A stretch of DNA of 64,000 nt. It comes from Hericium rajendrae. Taxonomy: Eukaryota > Basidiomycota > Agaricomycetes > Russulales > Hericiaceae. The stretch spans positions 186,001 through 250,000 of the forward strand of contig CM065891.1 of NCBI GenBank assembly GCA_033439255.1, given 5' to 3'. Positions 30,222 through 40,414 of the stretch are shown piece by piece; the first letter of the stretch is position 1; every line of letters begins with the position of its first letter. The notes beneath the pieces are model-generated. The model saw only the letters and a list, made by a program, of their open reading frames with translations. It made no database searches and was not told where the DNA came from. The translations under genes and the position numbers were made by a program.

Positions 30222-31879
30222 CAACAGAGGAGATCGACAAAGATCTCCTCGAGAACATCATCGAGGACGCGCAAAAACAAACGCGAATAGAGGTGCGGCA
30301 CGAAGTTAGAGTAAAGGCCCTCCAGGAGGGCCGAGAGCGTGGCTGGAAAGAGGGATTAGAGGAAGGAAAGGAGATTGCGAGGAGAGAAGCGAGGAGAGAC
30401 GCGAGGAATGAGGTGCGGCAGCGGGACCGGGGATGGCAAGATGGGTACGAGCTCGGGAGGTGGGACGGATACCGCGAAGGCCTCGAATTCGCGCGTACCG
30501 CGGTACGTATGCCTTCCAGCATCGATGCGAGCGTCCAGGCAGACGTCTCGAGCCCTCATCACTCCCTGCCTACCAATACGATCCCCGCGACCTCGCACGT
30601 CGACGTACACGTCCAGACGGACGATATTCCGTGCACACACACCCCGCCCACCTACGCATTCACCACGACCTCGCGCATCAGCCCAGCCGCCGAGATTCAC
30701 GACCTCACCCCCACGCATGCAACCCCGCACGCCAGTGCCGACGTCCAGACGGACGACCATGCCCCGACGCTCTCCCCGTGCACCTCCGCATGCACAACGA
30801 TCCCGCGTGTTGACGCCGGCATTCAATCCGATGCCCCAACCCGCGCACTCGCTCCCACCCCGCACCTACACGTTGGCATACAAGCCGACGCCGCACCCTC
30901 TCCCATCGCGTGCATTCACGTTAGTGTCCAAGCCGACGACCCAGCCCCACTGTCTCCGCCCGACGACACACATTCCCCGCCATGGCGCGTTCAAGTGAGT
31001 GTGCAAACCGACACCCCCCGCGCCTCTGCACCCGCTCGCGTGCGAACGCCGCATGAGATCGAACCCGTTCTCCTGCGTGAGATCATCGCGACCGCGAGTG
31101 CGAGGGGCGAGGCCGCAGGACTGAAGCAAGGGAAGCACATGGGCTTCCAGGATGGCATGGAGGCAGGGTGGAAATCGGGAACGCGAGAAGGACGAGAGGA
31201 AGGATATACGGAAGGAAAGAAGGACGGTATTAACGAAGGGTACGAGCGTCATCGACTTGAGGTGAGCCATACTCCGCGCGCCGTCGCCATCGTTCAGACG
31301 GACGATGTTCCATTTTCCACCTACATCAACTCCACGACGCAAACGGTCTTGACTTCTACCATACGACCTGCAAATCCCCAACATTGTACGATCGTTTCAC
31401 TGCCCGCTGGCACTGTCAATACGCCATCCAACTCTATTATGACTTCTTCTAATGATGTTTTCACGTCAAATAATGATTGCCAAAACTTTTCATGGGCCGA
31501 CGAAGCTTCCTCACTTCCCATCACCAGTGCTGCACCATTAATTTCTCCCCCGCCTCGTGATTTTTCTATTCTTCGGTCCAGCTCCGCGCGGCCGTTCGAT
31601 TCCCTAAAGCGGCGCGCACGGCGATCTCAAGCCTGGTCTACTTGCCCTTCACACCACCTACCTCGACCATTTATTCCCACTTCCATACCCATCGTCACAC
31701 GGCGACATCCTGCTGGTCTTCGCGCGGATCGTCCCTCGGTCACCATCTCATCTTCACCATCGGTTTCGCATTCGGTCAAGCTCGAGGCCCCACCTTTGGA
31801 CTGGCAGGGTGATCCCCGTCTTCAAGAGTTGGGTCGGGTTCTTCGAGGTCTAGGTTGGGTTCATGTTTCAGGTCCTTAG
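30218..31879 (+). CDS. insert ORF B, Gly-periodic and VQTD-repeat protein
   Basis: 553 residues. Residues 1-95 and 280-350 contain helical blocks in which Gly recurs every four residues (ERGWKEGLEEGKEIARRE; EGREEGYTEGKKDGINEG), resembling the Yae1 N-terminal repeat. Between and after them the short motif V-Q-T/A-D-D recurs about eight times at 25-40 residue spacing (VDVHVQTDDI, SADVQTDDH, VSVQADDP, AIVQTDDVP). The C-terminus has SWADEASSLP, a RDFSILRSSS...SLKRRARRS basic patch and an end with LQELGRVLRGLGW. The role is unknown; protein-protein or RNA binding is inference. Confidence 0.6.
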   Translation: MTTEEIDKDLLENIIEDAQKQTRIEVRHEVRVKALQEGRERGWKEGLEEGKEIARREARRDARNEVRQRDRGWQDGYELGRWDGYREGLEFARTAVRMPSSIDASVQADVSSPHHSLPTNTIPATSHVDVHVQTDDIPCTHTPPTYAFTTTSRISPAAEIHDLTPTHATPHASADVQTDDHAPTLSPCTSACTTIPRVDAGIQSDAPTRALAPTPHLHVGIQADAAPSPIACIHVSVQADDPAPLSPPDDTHSPPWRVQVSVQTDTPRASAPARVRTPHEIEPVLLREIIATASARGEAAGLKQGKHMGFQDGMEAGWKSGTREGREEGYTEGKKDGINEGYERHRLEVSHTPRAVAIVQTDDVPFSTYINSTTQTVLTSTIRPANPQHCTIVSLPAGTVNTPSNSIMTSSNDVFTSNNDCQNFSWADEASSLPITSAAPLISPPPRDFSILRSSSARPFDSLKRRARRSQAWSTCPSHHLPRPFIPTSIPIVTRRHPAGLRADRPSVTISSSPSVSHSVKLEAPPLDWQGDPRLQELGRVLRGLGWVHVSGP

Positions 31880-31889
31880 GTTGTCCACC

Positions 31890-31912
31890 AGCGACGCGGA
31901 CGTCGCTTTTTT
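31890..31912 (+). terminator. 3' hairpin with T-run in the 2.6 kb insert
   Basis: Perfect 7-bp stem AGCGACG/CGTCGCT with a 4-nt loop and six T. It lies 10 bp after ORF B and may be a 3' recognition or processing structure. Confidence 0.4.
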
Positions 31913-31925
31913 CGAGGGGGGCACC

Positions 31926-32078
31926 TGGACTAGGGAGCCGGAGGCTCCCTGCATGCATAGGTTCGGAGGATGCCAAGGCTTAGTCAGCATGTCCATAGCT
32001 AGTCTCACCTCATGTAGAGTAGCCTGGTCTGCACTATCATCATCTTGGGCATAGCTCTCGCCCTTAGGCCACTCCATC
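31926..32078. repeat. 153-bp direct repeat, right copy
   Basis: Partner of 29134-29286, joined on its right to the F-box part of the gene. Confidence 0.9.
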
Positions 32079-32310
32079 GTGCATTCCTTAAAAGAATTCG
32101 GAAGGCTGAGATGTTTTGAACGAAACGTCCTAGAGCGATGCACCATAAATGAAAAACATAGCTATCGACGATGTCTTTCGTTTGACGATCTACTCCGCGG
32201 AGCAAAGCGAACTCCTCAAAGGTAAGGATGGTTAGAATAAGGTAGTACGTGTCGTTATTGAGGGAGAGAAGTGTGGCTCGTCCGCGCTTAGAAGGGGCCA
32301 TGGCAAGTAG
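31926..32310 (-). pseudogene. F-box/nucleotidyltransferase-like gene, 5' part
   Basis: Starts at the ATG near 32299 (MAPSKRGRATLLSL) with an F-box-like leucine pattern (LNNDTYYLILTILTFEEFAL ... LWCIALGRF). The frame for the following TMEWPKGESYAQ segment differs by one base from the F-box frame, so besides the insertion the gene carries a single-base shift near 32080. F-box proteins dock substrates to SCF ubiquitin ligases; that role is family knowledge, not shown here. Confidence 0.5.
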
Positions 32311-32389
32311 CTGGACGAGATAAGTCAAGTGAGTTCAGTGCTTATATATATGACTTTCATTATTATTTCGCTACCTTGTCTTCTGCTTA

Positions 32390-33300
32390 TTATATCGCAT
32401 CCCAATTAATTAAATATCTCTGGAATTCCCATTCTCCAAAGATTTTCTGCACGCTCTGACCACCCTCGTGGTACCACCAAATTGTCTCTGTTAGTTCTCG
32501 GGGATCGAGGGAATCATCTGTTGTCCATCTTCCATCGGATGGGCCATCCTTGATGACGATAACAGGTCCATGAATGTAAGGAAGTCCCGGTTGGCGAACA
32601 GCGGGGGCGATGGGATTAATTGCTTCTTGGGACTTGAAGTCGGGATGAGCGGCGATTAGACGATAGTACCAATCGGTAGCTGACTGCTGGTGACTGTACA
32701 TTTTGGTGACAGACGTGTGGGGACAATCGCCGAGGATATCTCGCATGTCAGCATCATCGATATGGCCGTTGTGTTGGAGATGGAGTTGACATTGATCCAG
32801 ATAGGACATCAAGATGCTTTTCGACATCAATGGATCTTCGTCAGTGACTTTAGGATATATGACCAACGCATTCTATGGTTTTATTGAAGTCAGTATATTT
32901 TTTGCTAACGGTAACTTTGTAAAGACATTAATTTACCGTGTGTTGGTCCTGTTCGGTGCGAAGAGGTTTCGAAAACATGATCGAGTGTCTGTATAAATTG
33001 TGTTCACTGAGCGTCGATTTTTCATGGCAATATGCTGAGATTTTCTACGTACCTTTGAAGATATGATGGCAAAATCTCTGCTTGCAATGCGAGACAGTAG
33101 GATGCGAACGTTATGGTGAATTAGGAAGCTGCGATGTAGTAGGCGAGGTCTAGATCGATATGAAATTCCATACGCAGTCGTCGCGGAATTTAAATCGCAA
33201 TGTGATCGAAAGTCCGAGTCAAGACCAAATTTCTGGGTTTGCCATGGGGTTTCATCGTGAGATAAGGTTGTTCGCATTGAAAGATGTAAGATGAGCACGT
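32390..33300 (-). CDS. hypothetical multi-exon gene
   Basis: Three exons are suggested. About 33340-33053 reads INVLILHLSMRTTLSHDETP and ends at GTACGT. A short exon covers about 32990-32938. The last exon, about 32875-32390, contains ALVIYPKVTDEDPL, then CPHTSVTKMYSHQQSATDWY, and ends with FGEWEFQRYL. The last exon is well formed, with a Trp/Tyr-rich C-terminal half. Introns are about 60 bp. The 5' end is not resolved. I do not recognise the family. Confidence 0.45.
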
Positions 33301-33659
33301 TGATGACTTGCGTTGCATAAATTTCAAGAAGGAAAAAAGGTTCATAGCATTTTTAATTGTGAAATGTTGGTACGAGCTAGTTGGCTTGGTCATGGAGCGA
33401 TCAATGGGAATGCTGTCATGTATTTCACGGAAGTATAAGTTGTCAGGTAATGCGTAATGCAAGATGACATACCTTTTTTATGGACCGAGGACATTCCAAA
33501 GTGGAAACAAATCTAGAAATCGGTCGAGGCAGAACGAGCGAGGCGAGCCAAGGATAATCAAGATCCAATCGTGCGTTAATTTGTGTAAAAAAGCTAAGGC
33601 GAATCAATTTTAAAGTAATCGAAACTGATAATAATACAATATAGAATAGGAAGCGAAAG

Positions 33660-34086
33660 ACCGAACCAGGTTTTTTTTACAGGCTTCCAGAGAATCCTCG
33701 AATATCTTCGCTCTCCGGTTTCCCATTGGACGCATTCAAGAGAGATACACTTTGCAATTGAAACTGATATTTCCAGCCTGTGTTGTCCGAATCGTAGCGA
33801 TTGGCCGTGGCTTCGACGAGGACCGTGTTGCCAATTTGAAGATCCCAAGCGAAAATAGATGGCATGGGATCTTTGCCGGTCTTGGACTTGTAGGCCAAAC
33901 GAGCATCATAAACTTGTTCGAAAGATTTGCTCTAAAATATCCTGTAAGGCATAGGCAAAGATAGTCGTAGCTAAACTAGGACGTACGATAGCTTCACGAG
34001 AGCCTCGAACTTGCTCTGATCGGAAGCATGACGCACGTATTTCATTGCTTGCTTCGTCCAAGGTGTTTTCCGCAGCTCCAAGACAT
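33660..34086 (-). pseudogene. 3' part of a gene split by two mobile elements
   Basis: Minus-strand exon pieces: ELRKTPWTKQAMKYVRHASD up to a donor near 33990, then SFEQVYDARLAYKS ... IFAWDLQIGNTVLVEATANR and YQFQLQSVSLL ending near 33677. The last part belongs to the same short C-terminal domain family as 26150-26353 and 27116-27337. Its upstream side is cut at 34086 by a 5.9 kb element, and the next piece lies at 39995-40243. A stop near the second exon's start suggests decay. Function unknown. Confidence 0.5.
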
Positions 34087-34350
34087 CAGGGAAATGGGAA
34101 TTCTACATAGCCTAGTATCAAGTTATGTGGTCTATGATAGAGCTATATGGTCTACATAGCCCCCTCCTCACCTATGTAGAGCTATCATGGCTATCATAAT
34201 CTTCATAGCAGCAGGTATAAGGTATATAGCACTATGTAGTCATGAGGGATAGCTATGCTTGCTATATAATCTCATTGGCATACTATGGAAGCTATATGCC
34301 CTATGGCTACTCAGCTAGACACTAGAGACATCAAAGTCAAATCTATTATA
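34087..34350 (+). repeat. left subterminal CTACATAG array
   Basis: Dense, irregular copies of CTACATAG, AGCTATAT and GCTATCAT words. It matches in kind the right-end array 39720-39994 read inverted. Arrays like this often hold transposase-binding sites. Confidence 0.5.
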
Positions 34351-35719
34351 TTTCATGTCAGAGTAATATCAACATGATTATTAAGGTAAAGTTGTTAACA
34401 TTATCAATGTAGGTACATCGATTTCTAGCTACAATAATTGTAAATGGCACGGAGGCCATGTGCAGGTCTCGCGTAGCCGCACACGACGCGCAGATGGGGC
34501 CGCACATAAGACGGCGGGGCCGTGTGCATAACGCATGGGCCATGCGCGATGCGCGGGAGGGCATGCACACGCAGACGGCGTGGGCATCGACACACAGGTG
34601 GGCGGGTACTTCGCAAGTCCTGGGGACATTGCGCGGGATCCTCGGGTCGTGCGCGAGGTGCTACGGCCGTGCGCACAGTCCTGGAGTCGTGCGCGGTCAT
34701 GCACAGGTGTTGCGTGAGCGGGGCCGTATGCAGGGGGACTGGCCATGCGCAGGTGCACGGGCTGTGGGGTGGGTATCGTGCATGTTGCGCGGGGCGCTGG
34801 GATCACACGCAATGCACGCAGGTCGTGCGTGAGGTGCGGGGACTGCGCGCGAGGCATTGGGGCCGTGCGCAGGTGTTCGGGCTGCAGACATTGTGCGCGG
34901 GCTGCTGGCGCCGTTCGCGGGCTGCGAGCGACGTTCGTGGGCTGTGGGTGTCGTTGGTTGCATCTGAGAAAATCCACATGGCTATAGAGCTCTATATAGA
35001 TTATATAAATGTCATAGAGCCATAGCTATGCCACCTATTCTATAGATGGCCATAGAAGGGGGTCATCTATAGAGTGCTATAGAGCTACTTAGGATAGCTA
35101 TAGAGTGCTATGATAGCTATAGAGCTACAAGACATAGCTATAAAGCTATGAGAGTAGCTATATAGAATATATTCACTATACACATTATGCAGAATATATT
35201 TGCTACAGATGTCATGAATGCTCTGGTGGTTACAATTAGCTAAGTACTCTACATATTTTTAATAGACTACAATGTTTTAATTGAAATTTATAGTCATACT
35301 AGACTTAATATGACTTTATAAATATCTACATATTGATAAAATAAACCATTCACAAAGATCATGCGAAAGATAGAGAAGAGCAAGATATTTTATTGACTAA
35401 TTACAACATGATAATACACTACAACATTGTATAACACAACAAACTAGATATTTAAAAACTCTAAAATAACATGAACATTAGTCAAGATCAATATGAAACA
35501 CTATAATACTTACCATTACTACAAAAAAGCGAAATTTTCTAGGAAAAAAAGAAGATATTAATATTAAAAGATAACAAAGATAATATATAAAAGCTTACCA
35601 AACTAACAAAAAAGCGAAAACCTACAAGACAATCTGAAGACATTAGTATAAGACATAAGATAGCTTACCTAGTAAGCATACAAAGGTACTGTAACAAGTA
35701 TGAAGACATTAACACAAGA

Positions 35720-35960
35720 CATAAGAGACTAAGAATGGAAGCTTACCTTGATAAAGATAGCAACGACGAGCAACAAACAGTGACGAGTGAGCGAGCAATG
35801 ATGATGAGTAAGCGAGCAACGACGACGAGCAAACAAGCGACGACGACGAAGCGTCGACGTGGCAGGACATGGTGGGGATAAAGAGCAAGAGGCAAGGCGC
35901 GTCGCGCGAGCCTTATATACGAATCCCGGGCGAAGCCGAGAATCGTGGCTGCCGGGCATT
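35720..35960 (-). promoter_or_regulatory. promoter-like cassette, leftward
   Basis: Read on the minus strand: a GCCGAGCG/CGGCA-type inverted word, TATATAAGG near 35918-35911, a Ser/Leu-coding leader with repeated GTCGTCGTTGCTCG words, then the donor GTAAGCTTCC near 35745. Two further donors (GTAAGCTATC near 35669 and GTAAGCTTTT near 35600) suggest a string of micro-exons. Confidence 0.35.
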
Positions 35961-36358
35961 GCCGAGCGCCGCGTCAGAGGCTAAGTATTAGATTTCGTTG
36001 TTTTGACCCTACTGTCCAGTAATATACCGTACCCTTGCTACAAATGTAGCTCATGTATTGCACTCAGACACACGATATATTGCTGTTCCCTTTTTTTCGT
36101 ATTTATAGCTTTTTTACTCGATTTGTTGAGTCCCTTCGCGGATTCGGTGGCTGAAGCACCGAGACGACGCGTCGAGACTTATTGTACTCCCTCTTACTGT
36201 ACTCCCTCTCACCACTCTCCCTTCTCCGTGTTTCTCCCCTCTCTCCCCTCTTTTCGTCGTCTCTCAAGCATCAACACGGCAGGAATGGAATTGTAGCAGG
36301 TGGAGGGTGGCAGGTAAGTAAAAACTGTGCTATTTTATTATCTCTTCGTACTAATACA

Positions 36359-36386
36359 GAGTGTCGCTCGTTTTCGAGCGACACTC
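36359..36386. repeat. perfect 12-bp-stem hairpin after a splice-acceptor-like site
   Basis: GAGTGTCGCTCG, TTTT, CGAGCGACACTC. A donor GGCAG|GTAAGTAAAAA lies about 47 bp upstream and the acceptor-like AATACAG abuts the stem, so a spliced RNA would begin its second exon with this hairpin. Confidence 0.6.
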
Positions 36387-36389
36387 GTT

Positions 36390-37620
36390 TTTTTGACACC
36401 ACGCCCTCCATCGACACCCCCATGTCTTCCATCGCCCGTCCCACATCCCCGTCGCCCCCTTCGCCGTTAATCGCCTCTTCGGCCTTCCCAACGACGCCAC
36501 CAACGCCCCCTGCTGCCCACGCACGCGACCCCAACGCCCTACGCCCAAACCCTGTCACTCGCACCCCGGTGCCGGCTTTCGCGCGCACGGCCACGGACTA
36601 CGCACGGGAGGCTTTCCGCGCCGCTTCCGCGCTGTCAACGACGCACGCATGGGCCGTGTCACCTCCCATGTCGTCGATATCCGCGCAACCGTCGAGTTCC
36701 GTTGCCATGGCAACGGGACTCGGGGACGTCGTTTGTGCGGACGACCCGCGGCCCTGCACGTTCGCTTCACGCTGCCCGCGCCGCGCTCGCACCCCATTCC
36801 CCACTCGCACCTGCAACACGCAAGACCTTATGCCCGCACGCAAGACCCGGCGCCCGCGTGCCCCACACCTCGTATGTGCGCGCAACGCCTCGTGCTCGCA
36901 TTCCACACCCACGCCGCCTGCGCAACGTCCCGCCCGCTTGCGCAACGTCCCGCCCGCTTGCGCAACGTCCCGCCCGCTTGCGCAACGTCCCGCCCGCGCG
37001 ATAACGTCCCGCCCACGCATATAACGGCCCGCGCACGTGTGCAAGGCCACGCACGTCCGCTCAACGTCCCGCGCGCATGCACGGACGCCAGCGACGCCAG
37101 GCATGGCCTCGCATGCGCACAGACGTCCGTCCACGCACGCGTACATCCCCGGTACGTCCCCGCACGACCTCGTTTCACGGCAGCGTGCGCGCGATGTCCC
37201 GCATCCGCGCCCAATGCCCTGCACCTTGTGCCTCCGCCGCACACATGTGCGCCTCCCAGCACGCGTATCCCACCGCCCTGAGCGCACCCCACTGCTCCGC
37301 CTGCACGCTTCACGCTCCGCCGGCATGCACAACAGCTCGCCCGCGCGTGCCACGCCCCACACGCGCACACGTGCGCTTCACGGCTCCTCGCACACAAGCT
37401 CAACGCCCTGCACGCGTGCGCGACGCCCCGCACCCTGCCCAACATCCCGTGCTTGTGCGCGCCATACGCACCCGTGCATCTGATCCCCGTGCTCGCGCCC
37501 CACGTCCCGCCCGCGTGCCGCGCGCCTTCGCGTTCGCGTCCATGCACGGCCCTCTGCGTCCGCTCGTTCAACAGGCACTTAATGGCACCAGTGCTCGTGC
37601 CGGCACTCGACATAAGTAGT
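36390..37620. other. G+C-rich block, apparently non-coding
   Basis: Open in several frames on both strands, with repeated Pro/Ala/Arg words, including four tandem copies of CGCAACGTCCCGCCCGCTTG (about 36920-36999). The bias is compositional; I cannot support a gene. Confidence 0.4.
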
Positions 37621-38716
37621 TCTAGTTAGAAATCTGTTACTCCTGTACCTAGTTATGACCCAAATAATATAAGTGAACTTGACTATGTTTAGTGTGACTT
37701 ATATCATATGTATACTCCAGATAATGTGTATAAATGCTGTATACCTCATAGATATTATAGCATATAGCTTACACTTACAAGATTATATAGTAGATGTAGG
37801 CTACATAGGCTTTATAGCAAGTAGAGACATGTCCATAGCCTCCATAGCTGTGCTTGCTATCTATGTAGGCCTATATAGATAGCATATAGGGCTATGTAGC
37901 CTATATAGACCTACATAGATGACATATAGGGCTATGCAGCCTATATAGCTGCTATAGATCTATATATCTGTATAAGTTATGTATATAGCTTAGATAATTG
38001 TGACTGGTAGCTATATAAATTTGGGATTTTTCAGATGTGGCTGCTGGCGTCGTTCGCGGGCTGGGGGCGTCGTTCGCGCACCACGCTCGTGTGCGGGATG
38101 TTCCAGGCGTGGGTGCGTGGGTCGTCGACGAGCCGAGGCTTGACGTGCACGGGCGCGCCGTGGTACCGGGCGTGGAGTGGCGTTGAGCGGGCGCAGTGCG
38201 TTCTACGCACGAGCGGGTGGACGCAGGGTGGGCGAGGGGTGGGCGCGGGCAGCTGAGCCGCTGGCAGCCCGTTCCGCGCATTCGTGCCCGTTGCTACGGC
38301 AACGGGTCCGACGCAGCACCGTGTGCTGGCAGGCCCGTGCGCAGATGGCCTGGGGCGTGCACGCTGCGCGCGCCGGTGCAGGCCTGCAAGGCCGTGTGAT
38401 GGTGTTGCAGAGGTGGGGCCGTGGGCAGACCCGCGCGTTGGTGGGTCCGTGCGCGGCCATCCGTGCATGCGGGCCTGCACGTGGGCCTGCGCGCGTAGCT
38501 GGGTGACGTGGGCCGTATGTGCATGCATGCACTGGCGCAGCCACGTTGGCCGCGCGCGCAGTCGGGGGCCGTGCGCACGGGCAGGCGAAGGCGTCGAAGT
38601 TGGCAGGTAGCCGGCACGCGAATGACGCGGGGAAGTGGGCGCGGACGGTGCGCGAGTGGGGCGGCAGAGGATCGGAGGGGAAGGGCGTCGTGTCGTGTCG
38701 AGAGCAACAGAGAAAC

Positions 38717-38752
38717 CGAGAGTACCACTCGTCGACACGAGTGGTACTCTCG
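38717..38752. repeat. perfect 16-bp-stem hairpin, inverted counterpart
   Basis: CGAGAGTACCACTCGT, CGAC, ACGAGTGGTACTCTCG. Read on the minus strand it follows a donor GTAAGTAAAAAAAAC and an acceptor-like CTCGAG at the same spacing as the hairpin at 36359-36386, but the stem sequence differs. Confidence 0.65.
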
Positions 38753-39129
38753 AGATCAGTACATTACATACGAAAAGAATGTTTTTTTTACTTACCTTGT
38801 GCCCCCAATCCCCCGAGCCCCCACTGGATCCTTCAAGTTGACGAAAGACAAGGAAAAGCGAGATGAAGAGATCGAAGGGGAGTGATCAGGAGAGAGGGAG
38901 AGAGGGCACTAAGACGAACGACGCGACTTCGGGACTCCAGCCGCCGAATGCCCGAAGTTAAGATCAACGAGGCACAACAAATAGAATAAAATCGTAGAAT
39001 TTAAGAGAAAAACGGAGTACACGTATATCAATCAGAAGAAGGGATTCTATGAGCATCACTTCGAGTTACTGTACTGTATACTACCGGGCAGCAAAGACGA
39101 TATAAAGAAGTCTGCCAGCTAGCCTCTGT

Positions 39130-39480
39130 TGCGGCGCTCGGCAGTGTCCGGCCCGGCCCCATCCGCTGGCAATCCTATTTAAGACGCGCGCAACGCGCGT
39201 CGTCTCTCTCTCTCTTACCACCACCATCTCCTTCTTCTTCGAACTCTTGACTTTAACTTTACCTCGGGCTGATCCTACTACTTGTGGTAAGCTTTCTTGT
39301 TTATTGATCTTATGTTCTTGTACTGATTTGTATTCTCTGACTTATTAGATTTTCGCTTTTTTGTCTTATTGGTGAGTTCTCATTGTAGACTTGTAGACTT
39401 CCTATATTACCTTTGTTGACAATCTAGACTTCTAGATTTCCGCTTTTTTCTAATGTTGGTAAGTCTTCTTGCTTAGATAT
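39130..39480 (+). promoter_or_regulatory. promoter-like cassette, rightward
   Basis: Mirrors 35720-35960: GGCGCTCGGCAGTG, a TATTTAAG box near 39176, a CT-rich leader, then donors GTAAGCTTTC (39288), GTGAGTTCTC (39371) and GTAAGTCTTC (39461). Two micro-exons are related to each other (TTTTCGCTTTTTTGTC and TTTCCGCTTTTTTCTA). Confidence 0.35.
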
Positions 39481-39719
39481 AACCTTGTGATATTATGATT
39501 AACTATTATCTTGCTAGATATATGTACACTTAGTTTAGTTGTGTAGTAGATTACAAATAGATGTATTAGATTATAAATATTTGTTAAAATTTGAATATAA
39601 TCTTTCTGATGTGATCTTATATTGTTTGATATCTGATTTTTATGTGATAAAAGTGAATATAATACTGTAGACTTTTATGAAGTCTACTAAAGCTATGTAA
39701 TGAAGTTTAAAAACTGTAG

Positions 39720-39994
39720 CTATGATAAAGTTTATAAATGTGTCTACTGAGTATAACTTATATCAATAAGATATCTTTCATACATTGTATAGCTAGATCT
39801 ACTATAATAGATATTATAGCTGACTAGGAAGCTATCATAGCTATCATAGAGCTACATAGCAACTCACCCAAGCTACATAGCACTACATAGCATCTCACTA
39901 CAGCTATATGAGCTATGTAGAACTTGACGTTGCTATGGCTCTAGCAAACCTATGTAGGACTTATAAAGCTATATAGGACCTGTTCATTTCCCTG
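39720..39994 (-). repeat. right subterminal CTACATAG array
   Basis: Inverted counterpart of 34087-34350 with GAGCTATGTAG, AGCTACATAGC and similar words, ending in CATTTCCCTG. Confidence 0.5.
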
Positions 39995-40243
39995 ATGGAC
40001 GATGCAGAAGGTCTCTGGCAGCGAGGAATGAAGACCTAGTTAGAGGGCGTACGTGGATGGCTGGTTGCGGCCAGGGTTTTCCTTTGTTGTTGTGGAACCA
40101 GAGCTTCGTGACTTCGCCAGTGATGAAGACGATAATGGGCTTGGTCGACAGAGGAGTATGCAAAACATTACTGTCTTGAATACGGCCCTTCACAACTTTC
40201 TGAAAGGCAACGTTCCCGGGAATGCGAAGAAGGCCATAGTACT
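39995..40243 (-). pseudogene. middle part of the gene split by two mobile elements
   Basis: Minus-strand coding DNA reading YGLLRIPGNVAFQKVVKGRI, then LSTKPIIVFITGEVTKLWF and PAIHVRPLTRSSFLAARDLL. On the right it meets the TRIM-like element at the 5-bp GTACT duplication; on the left it meets the CAGGGAAATG element. Coding sense is well preserved, so the insertions are probably not old. Function unknown. Confidence 0.55.
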
Positions 40244-40414
40244 TGTAAGAGGTCTAGGGTTAGGGTCAAGAGATTCAGAAGCGGAAGGGCTTGATTATGT
40301 AACAGTAGTCACTTCATCCTCTTACTGTCATCGTAGCTGTTAGTTTTCCCTATAGAGTGGATTCCAACGCAGCTCGACAGGTGTGACTCAACCTTCACCC
40401 CCATCTCCCTTACA
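40244..40414 (+). repeat. left LTR of the TRIM-like element
   Basis: 171 bp, TGTAAGAGG...TCTCCCTTACA, matching 45369-45539 throughout by eye. Confidence 0.88.

Larger units (their letters stand above)
29287..31925 (+). mobile_element. 2.6 kb insert of unknown class with two overlapping genes
   Basis: Bounded by the 153-bp repeats, it holds two plus-strand frames (29580-30221 and 30218-31879). It ends with a hairpin AGCGACG-CGGA-CGTCGCT followed by six T (31890-31912), just 13 bp before the right repeat. No terminal inverted repeats, LTRs, transposase or reverse transcriptase were seen. A non-autonomous target-primed (LINE-like) insertion with a long target duplication would fit the layout. 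Capture by another mechanism is possible. Confidence 0.55.
34087..39994. mobile_element. 5.9 kb element with CAGGGAAATG ends, no transposase seen
   Basis: Starts CAGGGAAATG (34087) and ends CATTTCCCTG (39994), with AT on both outer sides. Both ends run into 250-bp A+T-rich arrays of CTACATAG/GCTATGTAG words. Inside are G+C-rich blocks (34450-34975, 36390-37610, 38030-38700), more arrays (34980-35200, 37650-38020), and promoter/intron cassettes facing outward (35720-35960 minus, 39130-39480 plus). Both flanks are parts of the same minus-strand gene, supporting insertion. The CAGGG end recalls hAT elements, but the 8-bp duplication expected for hAT is absent. Confidence 0.5.

Noticed and set aside
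36182-37619. Several Pro/Arg-rich frames of 148-280 codons
   Set aside because: All three frames of both strands stay open because of base composition; tandem CGCAACGTCCCGCC words explain them.
34087-39994. Assignment of the element to the hAT superfamily
   Set aside because: The CAGGG end fits, but the expected 8-bp target duplication and a transposase are missing.
34087-40000. Possible CRISPR-like or satellite array in CTACATAG words
   Set aside because: Spacing is irregular and there are no unique spacers; better read as subterminal transposon repeats.
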